A stretch of DNA of 17,461 bases, taken from NCBI GenBank assembly GCA_002424365.1, contig DIRQ01000075.1, forward strand, positions 12,659 through 30,119. Reading direction: 5' to 3'. The notes beneath the pieces are model-generated. The model had not been told where the DNA came from. It worked only from the letters and a program-made list of their open reading frames with translations, and made no database searches. This DNA is from Syntrophomonas sp. UBA5432. Its GTDB lineage: Bacteria; Bacillota; Syntrophomonadia; Syntrophomonadales; Syntrophomonadaceae. A program made the translations under genes and the position numbers. Of this stretch, positions 7,361 through 14,079 are shown piece after piece. Position 1 is the stretch's first letter. Every line of letters begins with the position of its first letter.

Positions 7361-7993
7361 TTGTCTTTCAGACTAAAGCCACGGGATGATAAGTTTTTTA
7401 AATACTTTAACGACTTAGCTGATGCTATATGTGAAGCCTCCATGATTTTAAAAAGCTTTGTAGAAAACCGCAGCGACCCCGCTACTAACCTGGAGAAGAT
7501 AAATGAAGTGGAAGAACGGGGTGACATTGTTTTATCCGAAGTTATGAAACGGATAAACAATTCTTTTATTACCCCTTTTGACCGGGAGGATATATTGATG
7601 CTAGCCCGGGAACTTAACAACGTTGTGGATCACGTGCAGGGTACTATGGAAAAAATTGTAATATACAAAGTGGGGCAACCTAAAGAAGATTATGTTTTGA
7701 AACTGGTTCAGGTCTTAGAGGAGGCTGCCCACGAGATAAAGAATGCTGTAGCTAAATTACCTGACGTGCGAAGCAAGAGCAGTGAAATTATTGATTCATG
7801 CGAGAAAATCCGGTCTTTTGAGCATGAAGGGGATTACCTCTACCGGGCGGGCATAGCTCTTCTTTTTGAAAACACCTCCAATGTTATTGACATTATTAAA
7901 TGGAAAGAAATATACGAGCATCTCGAAACTACATTGGACTATTGTGAGAATGTCAGTAACATTTTAAAGGGAGTAGCTATTAAATATGTATAG
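7361..7993 (+). CDS. DUF47 / PhoU-like accessory protein of the PiT phosphate transporter
   Basis: DUF47 (PhoU-like, TIGR00153-type) proteins are cytoplasmic helical-bundle, metal-binding proteins that accompany PiT transporters and are thought to control their activity. In the 210-residue product the visible family features are EERGD (51-55), TPFDREDI (71-78), E84...D90 within LARELNNVVDHV, and a second HEGDYLYR segment near residue 155, placed as two PhoU-like repeats. There is no membrane segment. The TTG start has a strong AAGGAGGT (7346-7353) 7 bases upstream. The stop overlaps the pit start by 8 bases (7986-7993), so the two are translationally coupled. The PhoP-like box upstream suggests induction or control by phosphate level. 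Function beyond modulating Pit is not established by the sequence. Confidence 0.92.
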   Translation: MSFRLKPRDDKFFKYFNDLADAICEASMILKSFVENRSDPATNLEKINEVEERGDIVLSEVMKRINNSFITPFDREDILMLARELNNVVDHVQGTMEKIVIYKVGQPKEDYVLKLVQVLEEAAHEIKNAVAKLPDVRSKSSEIIDSCEKIRSFEHEGDYLYRAGIALLFENTSNVIDIIKWKEIYEHLETTLDYCENVSNILKGVAIKYV

Positions 7994-8975
7994 TATAGGG
8001 ATAATCATTGTAGTCGTATTTTTTGCACTGGTTTTTGATTATGTTAATGGTTTTCACGATACCGCTAATGCGATAGCCACATCTGTTTCTACCAAAGCCC
8101 TTTCCCCCCGCACCGCTATTCTTGTTGCTGCTACCTTAAACTTTCTGGGCGCTATGAGTGGTACGGCAGTAGCCGAGACCATCGGCAAGAATATTGTTGC
8201 CCCGGAAATGGTCACCCCGATAGTTATTATTAGCGCATTAATAGGCGCTATCTTCTGGAACTTGTTTACATGGCGTTTCGGTATTCCCAGCAGCTCCTCT
8301 CATGCGCTTATTGGAGGTTTAATTGGGGGCGTAATTGCGGGTTTTGGTGTCGGTTTTGTTAAATGGTATGGTTTTTTAGTAATTTTAACCGGTCTTATTA
8401 TTGCTCCTATAGTAGGACTGGCTGCCGGAAGTTTAGTCATGACAATTCTCTTCTGGCTTTTCAAGGGAACCTCGCCCGCACGGATTAACAATAAGTTTCG
8501 CAAGCTACAAGTAGTTTCTGCTTGTATGGCTTCATTTGCTCATGGTTCCAATGATGCTCAAAAAACTATGGGTATAATAACTATGATACTGGTAAGCAGT
8601 AGCCTCATCAGTACCTTCCAGGTTCCTCTCTGGGTAAAAATTGCTTGTGCCACTGCTATGGCCGCCGGTACTGCAGTTGGTGGATGGCGTATTATCCGCA
8701 CCATGGGCGGAAAAATTTTTCGTATTGAACCTATAAATGGATTTGCCGCAGATTTTACTTCAGCAGTAGTTATTTATACTGCCAGCCACTTCGGTGCACC
8801 TGTAAGTACTACTCATGTAGTATCTTCCTCCATAATGGGGGTAGGAGCAGCTAAACGTCTAAAAGGAGTCCGCTGGAATATAGCCCGCCAAATTGTCATC
8901 GCCTGGTTCGTTACCATTCCTTCATCTGCACTCGTGGCAATTCTTATTTACAAAATGCTAGCACTATTAGTATAA
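7986..8975 (+). CDS. pit: Low-affinity inorganic phosphate transporter, PiT family
   Basis: PiT proteins are integral membrane symporters that take up phosphate (as a metal-phosphate complex in bacteria) with protons or sodium. The 329-residue product is hydrophobic throughout, with about 8-10 membrane spans. It carries both inverted PiT signatures: DYVNGFHDTANAIAT (18-32) in the first half and FAHGSNDAQKTMG (184-196) in the second. Each is followed by a serine-rich re-entrant segment (PSSSSHALIGG at 101-111 and PVSTTHVVSSSIMG at 272-285). Its length is that of the short prokaryotic PiT type without the long cytoplasmic loop. The ATG lies inside the DUF47 gene, with GGGAG at 7969-7973 as a rather distant ribosome site, supporting coupled translation. 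No clear terminator follows before the rex promoter. Confidence 0.95.
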   Translation: MYSIGIIIVVVFFALVFDYVNGFHDTANAIATSVSTKALSPRTAILVAATLNFLGAMSGTAVAETIGKNIVAPEMVTPIVIISALIGAIFWNLFTWRFGIPSSSSHALIGGLIGGVIAGFGVGFVKWYGFLVILTGLIIAPIVGLAAGSLVMTILFWLFKGTSPARINNKFRKLQVVSACMASFAHGSNDAQKTMGIITMILVSSSLISTFQVPLWVKIACATAMAAGTAVGGWRIIRTMGGKIFRIEPINGFAADFTSAVVIYTASHFGAPVSTTHVVSSSIMGVGAAKRLKGVRWNIARQIVIAWFVTIPSSALVAILIYKMLALLV

Positions 8976-9041
8976 TAAGGGATAACCGTGTTATTAGGTG
9001 CTATTCTATAGTAAATAGTAATATTTTTACACCCTATTTAG

Positions 9042-9059
9042 TCGCGAATTTTTTCACAA
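9042..9059. promoter_or_regulatory. Probable Rex operator on the rex promoter
   Basis: TCGCGAA-TTTT-TTCACAA matches the Gram-positive Rex consensus TTGTGAA-N4-TTCACAA at 12 of 14 half-site positions; the right half is perfect. It lies just upstream of the likely -10 of rex, where the -35 hexamer would be, so binding would block RNA polymerase. This implies negative autoregulation relieved by a high NADH/NAD+ ratio. Confidence 0.72.
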
Positions 9060-9061
9060 GG

Positions 9062-9070
9062 TGGTAATAT
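9062..9070 (+). promoter_or_regulatory. Extended -10 element of the rex promoter
   Basis: TGGTAATAT carries the TGN extension followed by TAATAT. The -35 region at the correct distance is the left Rex half-site rather than a consensus hexamer. Predicted start is near 9077, about 28 bases before the TTG of rex. Confidence 0.5.
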
Positions 9071-9104
9071 AAAGGGAGATATTAATGCAAAGGAGTAACG
9101 GGAT

Positions 9105-9734
9105 TTGAAAGTATATAAAATTCCTGAAGCTACGGTGATGAGGCTCTCCATCTATTCCCGCTACCTGCACCAATTAATGGGTGAGGGAGTAGAGACTATT
9201 TCCTCTGGCGAAATTGCCCACGGTGTCGGGGTCAGTTCCGCTCAGGTGCGGAAAGACCTGGCTTACTTTGGAGAATTTGGCACCCGGGGAGTAGGATATA
9301 AAGTAGAAGAGCTCTATGGACACCTAATGAAAATCTTGGGATTAGATCGCAATTGGAATATTATTATTATTGGAGCCGGTAAGCTGGGTTCGGCCCTGGC
9401 GCTTTACCAGGGATTTGCTGATCGTGGCTTCAATATTAGTGCTATCCTTGATGTTGACCCAGATAGAATAGGCAATAAGCTGGGCGATGTAAAGGTTGAA
9501 AAAATAGAACTGTTGGATAAGAGAGTGAAAGAGTCTAATGTAAGTATTGGGGTAGTAACGGTACCGGCTAGGGTAGCTCAGGATGTAACCGATAAGCTGG
9601 TAAATGCTGGAGTTAAGGCTATCCTTAATTTCTCACCCCGAGTATTACGGGTTCCTAACGATATTATTCTGCGTAATGTTGATTTGTCGGTTAACCTTGA
9701 AGTTTTAAGTTTTAACCTGGCCTTTAATAAATAA
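9105..9734 (+). CDS. rex: Redox-sensing transcriptional repressor Rex
   Basis: Rex is a homodimeric repressor of fermentative and respiratory genes that leaves DNA when bound to NADH. The N-terminal winged helix (about 1-80) includes the recognition segment SSAQVRKDLAYFGEFGTRG (44-62), nearly invariant in the family. The Rossmann domain has GAGKLG (90-95), an aspartate after beta-2 (D116 in LDVDP) for the adenosine ribose of NADH, and conserved VPARVAQDVTD and ILNFSP segments. The 209 residues fit the family. The TTG start is supported by AAAGGAG at 9089-9095 with 9-nt spacing. It appears monocistronic: it has its own promoter with a Rex site, and a strong terminator follows. Target genes elsewhere cannot be seen in this window. 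Confidence 0.97.
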   Translation: MKVYKIPEATVMRLSIYSRYLHQLMGEGVETISSGEIAHGVGVSSAQVRKDLAYFGEFGTRGVGYKVEELYGHLMKILGLDRNWNIIIIGAGKLGSALALYQGFADRGFNISAILDVDPDRIGNKLGDVKVEKIELLDKRVKESNVSIGVVTVPARVAQDVTDKLVNAGVKAILNFSPRVLRVPNDIILRNVDLSVNLEVLSFNLAFNK

Positions 9735-9756
9735 ATGTTTATAAATAAACAAAGTG

Positions 9757-9820
9757 AAGTTGGATAAAGAGGAGAAAGCTTCTAATGGGAGTTTTCTCCT
9801 CCTTTATCTAACTTGTTTTT
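9757..9820 (+). terminator. Long rho-independent terminator after rex
   Basis: The arms 9757-9777 and about 9793-9814 pair over some 20 bp (AAGTTGGATAAAGAGGAGAA against its near-complement, with one G-T pair and one bulged C). The inner loop region can extend the helix. The tail is GTTTTT. It begins 23 bases after the rex stop. Confidence 0.9.
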
Positions 9821-9841
9821 AACTATTACTAATGCTAAACT
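9813..9841 (+). promoter_or_regulatory. Candidate promoter of the DUF4321-maf-radC run
   Basis: TTGTTT (9813-9818) and TAAACT (9836-9841) are 17 bp apart, and the -10 is preceded by TG-C, an extended -10. The -35 overlaps the tail of the rex terminator. Matches are moderate, so this is a tentative call. Confidence 0.35.
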
Positions 9842-9875
9842 TTAAAAAACAAAGCTTTGCTGGAGGGTTAATACT

Positions 9876-10142
9876 ATGGCTAACAGGTCTCACGCCTATC
9901 CAGGATGGCAGGTTTTATTACTTTTACTAGTAGTAGGAGGAATTATAGGCGGGTGGATAGGAGATCTCATAGTTGGACTCTGGCCGGCTCTAGGAATCCT
10001 GGGAAAAGTTCAAAGTGTTGGTATACCCGATTTTACTCTTAACCTGCAGGTTTTTTCCTTGACCTTTGGTTTTATGTTACATATTAGTTTCTTTACCCTA
10101 CTGGGATTTGTCCTCTCCTATCTAGTTTATAAGAGACTATAA
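9876..10142 (+). CDS. Small membrane protein, DUF4321-like
   Basis: This is an 88-residue membrane protein of unknown function. Two hydrophobic segments are clear: about 12-33 (LLLLLVVGGIIGGWIGDLIVGL) and about 59-86 (a Phe/Leu-rich stretch ending LSYLVYKRL). A Gly-rich first span, a D-x-x-V/L-N-L region in the middle and a terminal positively charged tail resemble DUF4321 proteins, which in many Firmicutes sit just before maf; that assignment is from memory. The ATG has GGAGGG (9862-9867) 8 bases upstream. It is followed after 59 bases by maf in the same direction. A link to the elongasome genes downstream is possible from location only. Confidence 0.8.
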   Translation: MANRSHAYPGWQVLLLLLVVGGIIGGWIGDLIVGLWPALGILGKVQSVGIPDFTLNLQVFSLTFGFMLHISFFTLLGFVLSYLVYKRL

Positions 10143-10201
10143 AGTTCTATTAGAGTTTATGATTAATATGAATTATAAGGTATAAGAGTGAGGTATAGTT
10201 T

Positions 10202-10783
10202 TTGAAAGAGATTATCCTGGCATCCAGTTCCCCCCGGCGTCAAAGTCTGCTGAAAAATCTTGGCATATACTTTTCAACCATGTCTGCAAATATTGATGAA
10301 AATTTCCTGCCCCAAGAGTCTCCCCGTGATGCGGTTAGAAGGTTAGCCAGGCTAAAAGCTGAAAGGGCTATCCTCGTATTAAAAGAGGATTATCTGCTTA
10401 TTGCCGCCGATACTATCGTGGTTCTGGATGGACAGGTAATGGGAAAACCCTGCAGTGAAGATGATGCCCTGGAGATGTTGACCCGGCTAAGTGGTCGTTG
10501 TCATGAGGTAATAACCGCTGTCTGTGTAAGAACAAGTGCGGGAGGATGTGAAGTTGAGGATGAGACTACCCGGGTTTATTTCCGGTCTTTGAGTAAAGAG
10601 GAAATCGAAGCTTATATAGCCAGTGGTGAACCGGCAGATAAAGCTGGTGCCTATGGAATACAAGGACGAGGTGGGCTTCTAGTCGAGAGAATAGAAGGAT
10701 GCTATTTTAACGTAGTGGGATTGCCGATAAGCCGACTTTACCTTATGCTGAAAAAACATGGTTTAAACCTGTTGGAGGTGTAA
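10202..10783 (+). CDS. maf: Maf nucleotide pyrophosphatase (dTTP/UTP type)
   Basis: Maf proteins hydrolyse nucleoside triphosphates to monophosphates plus pyrophosphate. The YhdE subgroup prefers dTTP, UTP and modified pyrimidine nucleotides, and overproduction inhibits septation in Bacillus. The family fingerprint is complete over 193 residues: ASSSPRR (7-13), the catalytic Asp in AADT (D70), K82 in GKP, and DKAGAYGIQG (146-155), the form typical of the YhdE rather than the YceF subgroup. The TTG start follows AGG at 10191-10193 (in GTGAGG) by 8 bases. It ends 4 bases before radC, so maf and radC are co-transcribed, as in the classic maf-radC-mreBCD order. Confidence 0.95.
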   Translation: MKEIILASSSPRRQSLLKNLGIYFSTMSANIDENFLPQESPRDAVRRLARLKAERAILVLKEDYLLIAADTIVVLDGQVMGKPCSEDDALEMLTRLSGRCHEVITAVCVRTSAGGCEVEDETTRVYFRSLSKEEIEAYIASGEPADKAGAYGIQGRGGLLVERIEGCYFNVVGLPISRLYLMLKKHGLNLLEV

Positions 10784-10787
10784 GCCG

Positions 10788-11486
10788 GTGGGCGAATATT
10801 ACGTATGTATAAAGGACATGCCTGAGACTATGCGGCCTCGGGAAAAACTTATGCTCAAAGGAGAAACCATTCTTACTGAAGCTGAGCTTCTAGCTATTGT
10901 GTTGGGTGGAGGAACTAAAAAGATTAATGCTCTGGATTTGGCTATGCGACTATTAGCCAGATATAAGAACTTAAGACAATTAAGAGAAGCTAGTCTCGAA
11001 GAATTGATGGTGGAAAAAGGAATAGGGCCTGCTAAGGCAGTAAGTATTAAAGCAGCCTTAGAGTTGGGTCGTCGGGCAGCCATAGATGCTAATAATAAAA
11101 TGTATATAAAATCTCCCGAGGATGTAATCAATGCGGCTGCAAGTGCGAACATGGAAGAAATGAGATATTTTGACCGGGAACATTTCCGGGTTATGTATTT
11201 AGATCGCAAGGGTGGATTATTAGTAATGGAAGATGTATCCGTAGGGGGATTGCATAGTTCCATAGTGCATCCCCGGGAGGTGTTTAAGACTGCGGTTAAA
11301 AAAAGTGCTGCCTCCATGATATTAGTTCATAATCATCCTAGCGGAGACCCGACTCCTAGTCGGGAGGATATCGATATAACTAATAGATTGATTAATGCTG
11401 GTAAGTTGATGGGCATAGAAGTATTGGATCATGTCATTATAGGTGATAATACATACTGTAGTTTAAAAGCTAGGGGACTAATATAA
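10788..11486 (+). CDS. radC: RadC / UPF0758 JAMM-domain protein
   Basis: The product is a widespread protein historically called a DNA repair protein; its biochemical role is unsettled. The N-terminal part (about 10-100) has a helix-hairpin-helix-like segment, EKGIGPAKAVSIKAALELGRR (76-96). The C-terminal JAMM/MPN+ domain has H181-x-H183 with S191 and D194 in HNHPSGDPTPSREDID, the zinc ligands of a JAB1-type metallopeptidase fold. The upstream HPREVFKTAVK segment is also typical. The 232 residues match the family. The GTG start has GGAGGTG at 10774-10780, overlapping the end of maf. It is placed between maf and mreB as in Bacillus. Confidence 0.95.
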   Translation: MGEYYVCIKDMPETMRPREKLMLKGETILTEAELLAIVLGGGTKKINALDLAMRLLARYKNLRQLREASLEELMVEKGIGPAKAVSIKAALELGRRAAIDANNKMYIKSPEDVINAAASANMEEMRYFDREHFRVMYLDRKGGLLVMEDVSVGGLHSSIVHPREVFKTAVKKSAASMILVHNHPSGDPTPSREDIDITNRLINAGKLMGIEVLDHVIIGDNTYCSLKARGLI

Positions 11487-11544
11487 AATAGGCTCAGGTA
11501 ATAAAACTATCTAGTATCAAATGACTTTGATTTGAGAACTTGCC

Positions 11545-11638
11545 CAATTATTTAGAGTGAGGAGTTAGGGGTAAGGAGACTTTCTGACTCTGTCAACCCG
11601 ATACAGCTGTTATTTTTGGTGGTTGCGTATGCTGGGCA
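11545..11638 (+). repeat. Dispersed purine-rich intergenic repeat, copy B
   Basis: This lies in the 190-bp gap between radC and mreB. It shares with 7159-7242 the ordered blocks CAATTnnnTAGAG, the AGGAGTTAGGGGTAAGG-like purine run, TTATT, GGTGGTT and GGGCA, at the same orientation relative to the downstream gene. The mreB promoter was not located with confidence; TTGATT (11527-11532) and TATTTA (11549-11554), 16 bp apart, are a weak candidate overlapping the start of this repeat. Confidence 0.45.
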
Positions 11639-11676
11639 GAAATGAAGGTTTAATTTTAGATTAAGGAGGAAACATA

Positions 11677-12696
11677 GTGTTCGGCAAAGACATGGGAATA
11701 GATTTGGGTACGGCCAATACTCTGGTTAATATAAAAGGTAAGGGGGTAATCCTTACGGAACCATCGGTGGTCGCTATACAGAGTGACAATGGAAGGGTTC
11801 TGGCTGTGGGTGATGAGGCTAAAAGGATGATAGGCCGTACACCAGGTAATATCGTTGCTATCCGTCCTATGAAAGATGGAGTAATTGCAAATTTTGATGT
11901 TACTCAGGCTATGCTAAGTTATTTTATAAACAAGGTGCTGGGTTCAAGAACCCCGTTTATGCGCCCCCGGGTAATTATAAGCATACCTACTGGATGTACC
12001 ACTGTGGAAGAAAGGGCAGTGAAAGAAGCTGCTCTCCAGGCTGGGGCCAAAGAAGCTTATTTGGTGGAGGAACCCATGGCTGCTGCAATAGGCGCCGGTT
12101 TGCCGGTATATGAACCTACCGGAAACTTAATAGTGGACATTGGGGGAGGAACTACCGAGGTTGCAGTAATATCATTGGGAGGTATAGTTACTGCCAAGTC
12201 GGTCAGGGTGGCTGGTGATAATATGGATGCGGATATTATGCAGCATCTTAAGAAAAATTATAACTTACTTATAGGTGAACGTACCGCTGAGGATATTAAA
12301 ATTTCTATTGGTTCTGCTCTTTGGGAAGGTGATGAAGAATATTATGAAGTACGAGGGCGTGATCTGGTAAGCGGCCTGCCTAAAACCATAAAGATATCTT
12401 CATCAGAGATCCAAAATGCCCTGAAAGAAACTGTAGATCATATAATTGAGGGCATTAAGGTATGTTTGGAAAAGACACCCCCGGAGCTGGCTTCAGACAT
12501 AATCGACCGGGGAATCGTAATGGCTGGCGGCGGAGCTCTTTTAAAAGGGTTGGATAAGCTTATCAGCCAGGAAACCAATATTCCGGTTTATGCCTGTGAA
12601 GACCCGCTGCTCTCTGTTGCTCGGGGGACAGGTAAAGTACTGGAGAACATTGAGGTTTTGAAGAGAGTATTAATACAACCTAAAAAAAGCATGTGA
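11677..12696 (+). CDS. mreB: Rod shape-determining protein MreB
   Basis: MreB is the bacterial actin that polymerises into membrane-bound filaments and positions peptidoglycan synthesis along the cell side wall. Actin-superfamily ATP-binding motifs are present: phosphate-1 DLGTANT (9-15), phosphate-2 DIGGGTTEVAV (154-164) and the adenosine motif GIVMAGGGALLKGLD (279-293). The N-terminal MFGKDMGIDLG and EEPMAAAIGAGLP are typical. The 339 residues match MreB/Mbl. The GTG start has AAGGAGGA (11663-11670) 6 bases upstream. It heads the mreB-mreC-mreD-mrdA operon, with 16 bases to mreC. Position next to radC and mreC makes it MreB rather than Mbl. Confidence 0.97.
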   Translation: MFGKDMGIDLGTANTLVNIKGKGVILTEPSVVAIQSDNGRVLAVGDEAKRMIGRTPGNIVAIRPMKDGVIANFDVTQAMLSYFINKVLGSRTPFMRPRVIISIPTGCTTVEERAVKEAALQAGAKEAYLVEEPMAAAIGAGLPVYEPTGNLIVDIGGGTTEVAVISLGGIVTAKSVRVAGDNMDADIMQHLKKNYNLLIGERTAEDIKISIGSALWEGDEEYYEVRGRDLVSGLPKTIKISSSEIQNALKETVDHIIEGIKVCLEKTPPELASDIIDRGIVMAGGGALLKGLDKLISQETNIPVYACEDPLLSVARGTGKVLENIEVLKRVLIQPKKSM

Positions 12697-12712
12697 GACC
12701 GGGTGAGGAATT

Positions 12713-13570
12713 TTGTTTAAGCTGTTCAAAAGCAGGTTCTTCTGGTTGCTGTTACTTGTTATATTTATTTCCCTTGCGGTAATGAAATCAACGGCTACTC
12801 AGCGTAGCAACATTACCTTTTTGGAAAAAGTGATTCGGGATACTTATGTTCCACTGCAGGGTGGGGTAAGCAGCATCAGAAATAACTGGGATGGGTGGAC
12901 TGCGGTTTTCAGCGATAAAAGCCATATGCAGCAACAAATTAAATTACTAGAGGCTGAAAATAGCCAGCTTGCCCTGGAAAACCAGTCTTTGCAGGAATAC
13001 AAGCAGGAAAGTTTTCGTCTGCGCAAAATGTTAAACTTCGATAATGCTAATCGGGAGAACTACGATTTACTTCCAGCCCACTTAATTGCTCGCAGTCCCA
13101 ACAATTGGTATGAGTGTATCACTATTGACCGGGGTTTCAGACAAGGTGTAAAGAAGGATATGGCTGTAATTAGTCCCAACGGTCTAGTTGGGCGAGTAGG
13201 TAGTGTTAGTGAGAATTCGGCTCAGGTTAATTTAATTACTGATCGAGAGATGGCAGTAGGAGCAATAATTCAAAAAACCCGAGAAACTAACGGTATTATT
13301 GAAGGCCTGGGGGATAGTAACCAGCTAAGAATGATTAATATTCCCTATTACTCGAAAATTAAAGAAGGTGACCGGATTGTAAGTTCCGGACTTTCAGCTA
13401 TATATCCCCCGGGAATTAACATAGGAACAGTGACTGAGGTTTCCCGGGAACCCAATGGATTGTTGCTGGTGGCAACGATTAAACCAACAGTAGATTTTAA
13501 CAAACTGGAGGAAGTCTTTGTCATAACCAGTTACCATCCGGTGGAGGTTTTTGAGGAGGAAGAGGAGTAG
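12713..13570 (+). CDS. mreC: Rod shape-determining protein MreC
   Basis: MreC is a bitopic extracytoplasmic scaffold that links MreB and MreD to the elongation PBP2 and activates it. The order is a short cytoplasmic N-terminus, one membrane span at about 9-24 (FFWLLLLVIFISLAVM), a coiled coil at about 70-108 containing heptad-like LLEAENSQLALENQSLQEY, and the two beta-barrel-like domains (120-275) with conserved GLVGRV (157-162) and DRIVSSGLSAIYPPGINIG (220-238). The protein ends in an acidic EEEEE tail. Length (285) is normal. The TTG start follows GTGAGGAA (12703-12710) closely. mreD starts 5 bases after its stop. Confidence 0.95.
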   Translation: MFKLFKSRFFWLLLLVIFISLAVMKSTATQRSNITFLEKVIRDTYVPLQGGVSSIRNNWDGWTAVFSDKSHMQQQIKLLEAENSQLALENQSLQEYKQESFRLRKMLNFDNANRENYDLLPAHLIARSPNNWYECITIDRGFRQGVKKDMAVISPNGLVGRVGSVSENSAQVNLITDREMAVGAIIQKTRETNGIIEGLGDSNQLRMINIPYYSKIKEGDRIVSSGLSAIYPPGINIGTVTEVSREPNGLLLVATIKPTVDFNKLEEVFVITSYHPVEVFEEEEE

Positions 13571-13575
13571 CCACA

Positions 13576-14079
13576 TTGCGTATTCTGGTTCTAATCCTAC
13601 TGCCCTGGTTGTCAATCTTCTTACAATCGACAGTATTTAGCTCATATACTATAAAAGGTACGACTCCAGATTTGGTTCTGGTTTTTGTTACCTTTTTTGC
13701 GCTTTTTAACACTGCTGAGAAAGGCAGTGGATATGCATTTTTATGTGGTCTTCTAGAAGACCTGTATATGGGACGCTTTATCGGGCTAAATGCTTTATCA
13801 AAAGGATTAACCGCTTATATTGTGGGCAGAGTACAGGGTAATGTTTTTAAGGAAAATATGTTTGTAGGCGTTCTCGGAGTAATAGTGGCTACTGTCCTAA
13901 ATTCTCTTTTTCTATTCCTGATTAGCATAGTGGTATTTGATGTATTTCATATTGATACAGGTATGTTGCACCACATTCTGTACCAGGCTCTTTATAATGT
14001 TATTGTAGCCATACCCCTTTATGTTTGGTACTATAACTCCTCTAATAGTGGTGTACTGAAAACGCAATGGAGAGTTTAA
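13576..14079 (+). CDS. mreD: Rod shape-determining protein MreD
   Basis: MreD is a polytopic membrane partner of MreC in the elongasome. The 167-residue product is very hydrophobic with about five spans. The family signature is GYAFLCGLLEDLYMGRFIG (52-70), including D62 and the following small-residue stretch. The TTG start is preceded by GAGGAG (13562-13567), located in the last codons of mreC, so translation is likely coupled. The stop codon is immediately followed by the mrdA ATG with no gap. Confidence 0.93.
   Translation: MRILVLILLPWLSIFLQSTVFSSYTIKGTTPDLVLVFVTFFALFNTAEKGSGYAFLCGLLEDLYMGRFIGLNALSKGLTAYIVGRVQGNVFKENMFVGVLGVIVATVLNSLFLFLISIVVFDVFHIDTGMLHHILYQALYNVIVAIPLYVWYYNSSNSGVLKTQWRV

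Noticed and set aside
8976..9040. Terminator after pit
   Set aside because: Only AT-rich, imperfect inverted repeats (such as TAATAA with TTATTA) are seen and none is followed by a proper T run in the right place.
10799..11317. 172-codon minus-strand frame opposite radC
   Set aside because: It is a shadow of a well-conserved JAMM/RadC gene; the plus frame has all family motifs and a strong ribosome site.
11516..11531. Terminator after radC (ATCAAA-TGAC-TTTGAT)
   Set aside because: A 6-bp AT-rich stem without a T run is too weak to call; readthrough from radC into mreB remains possible.
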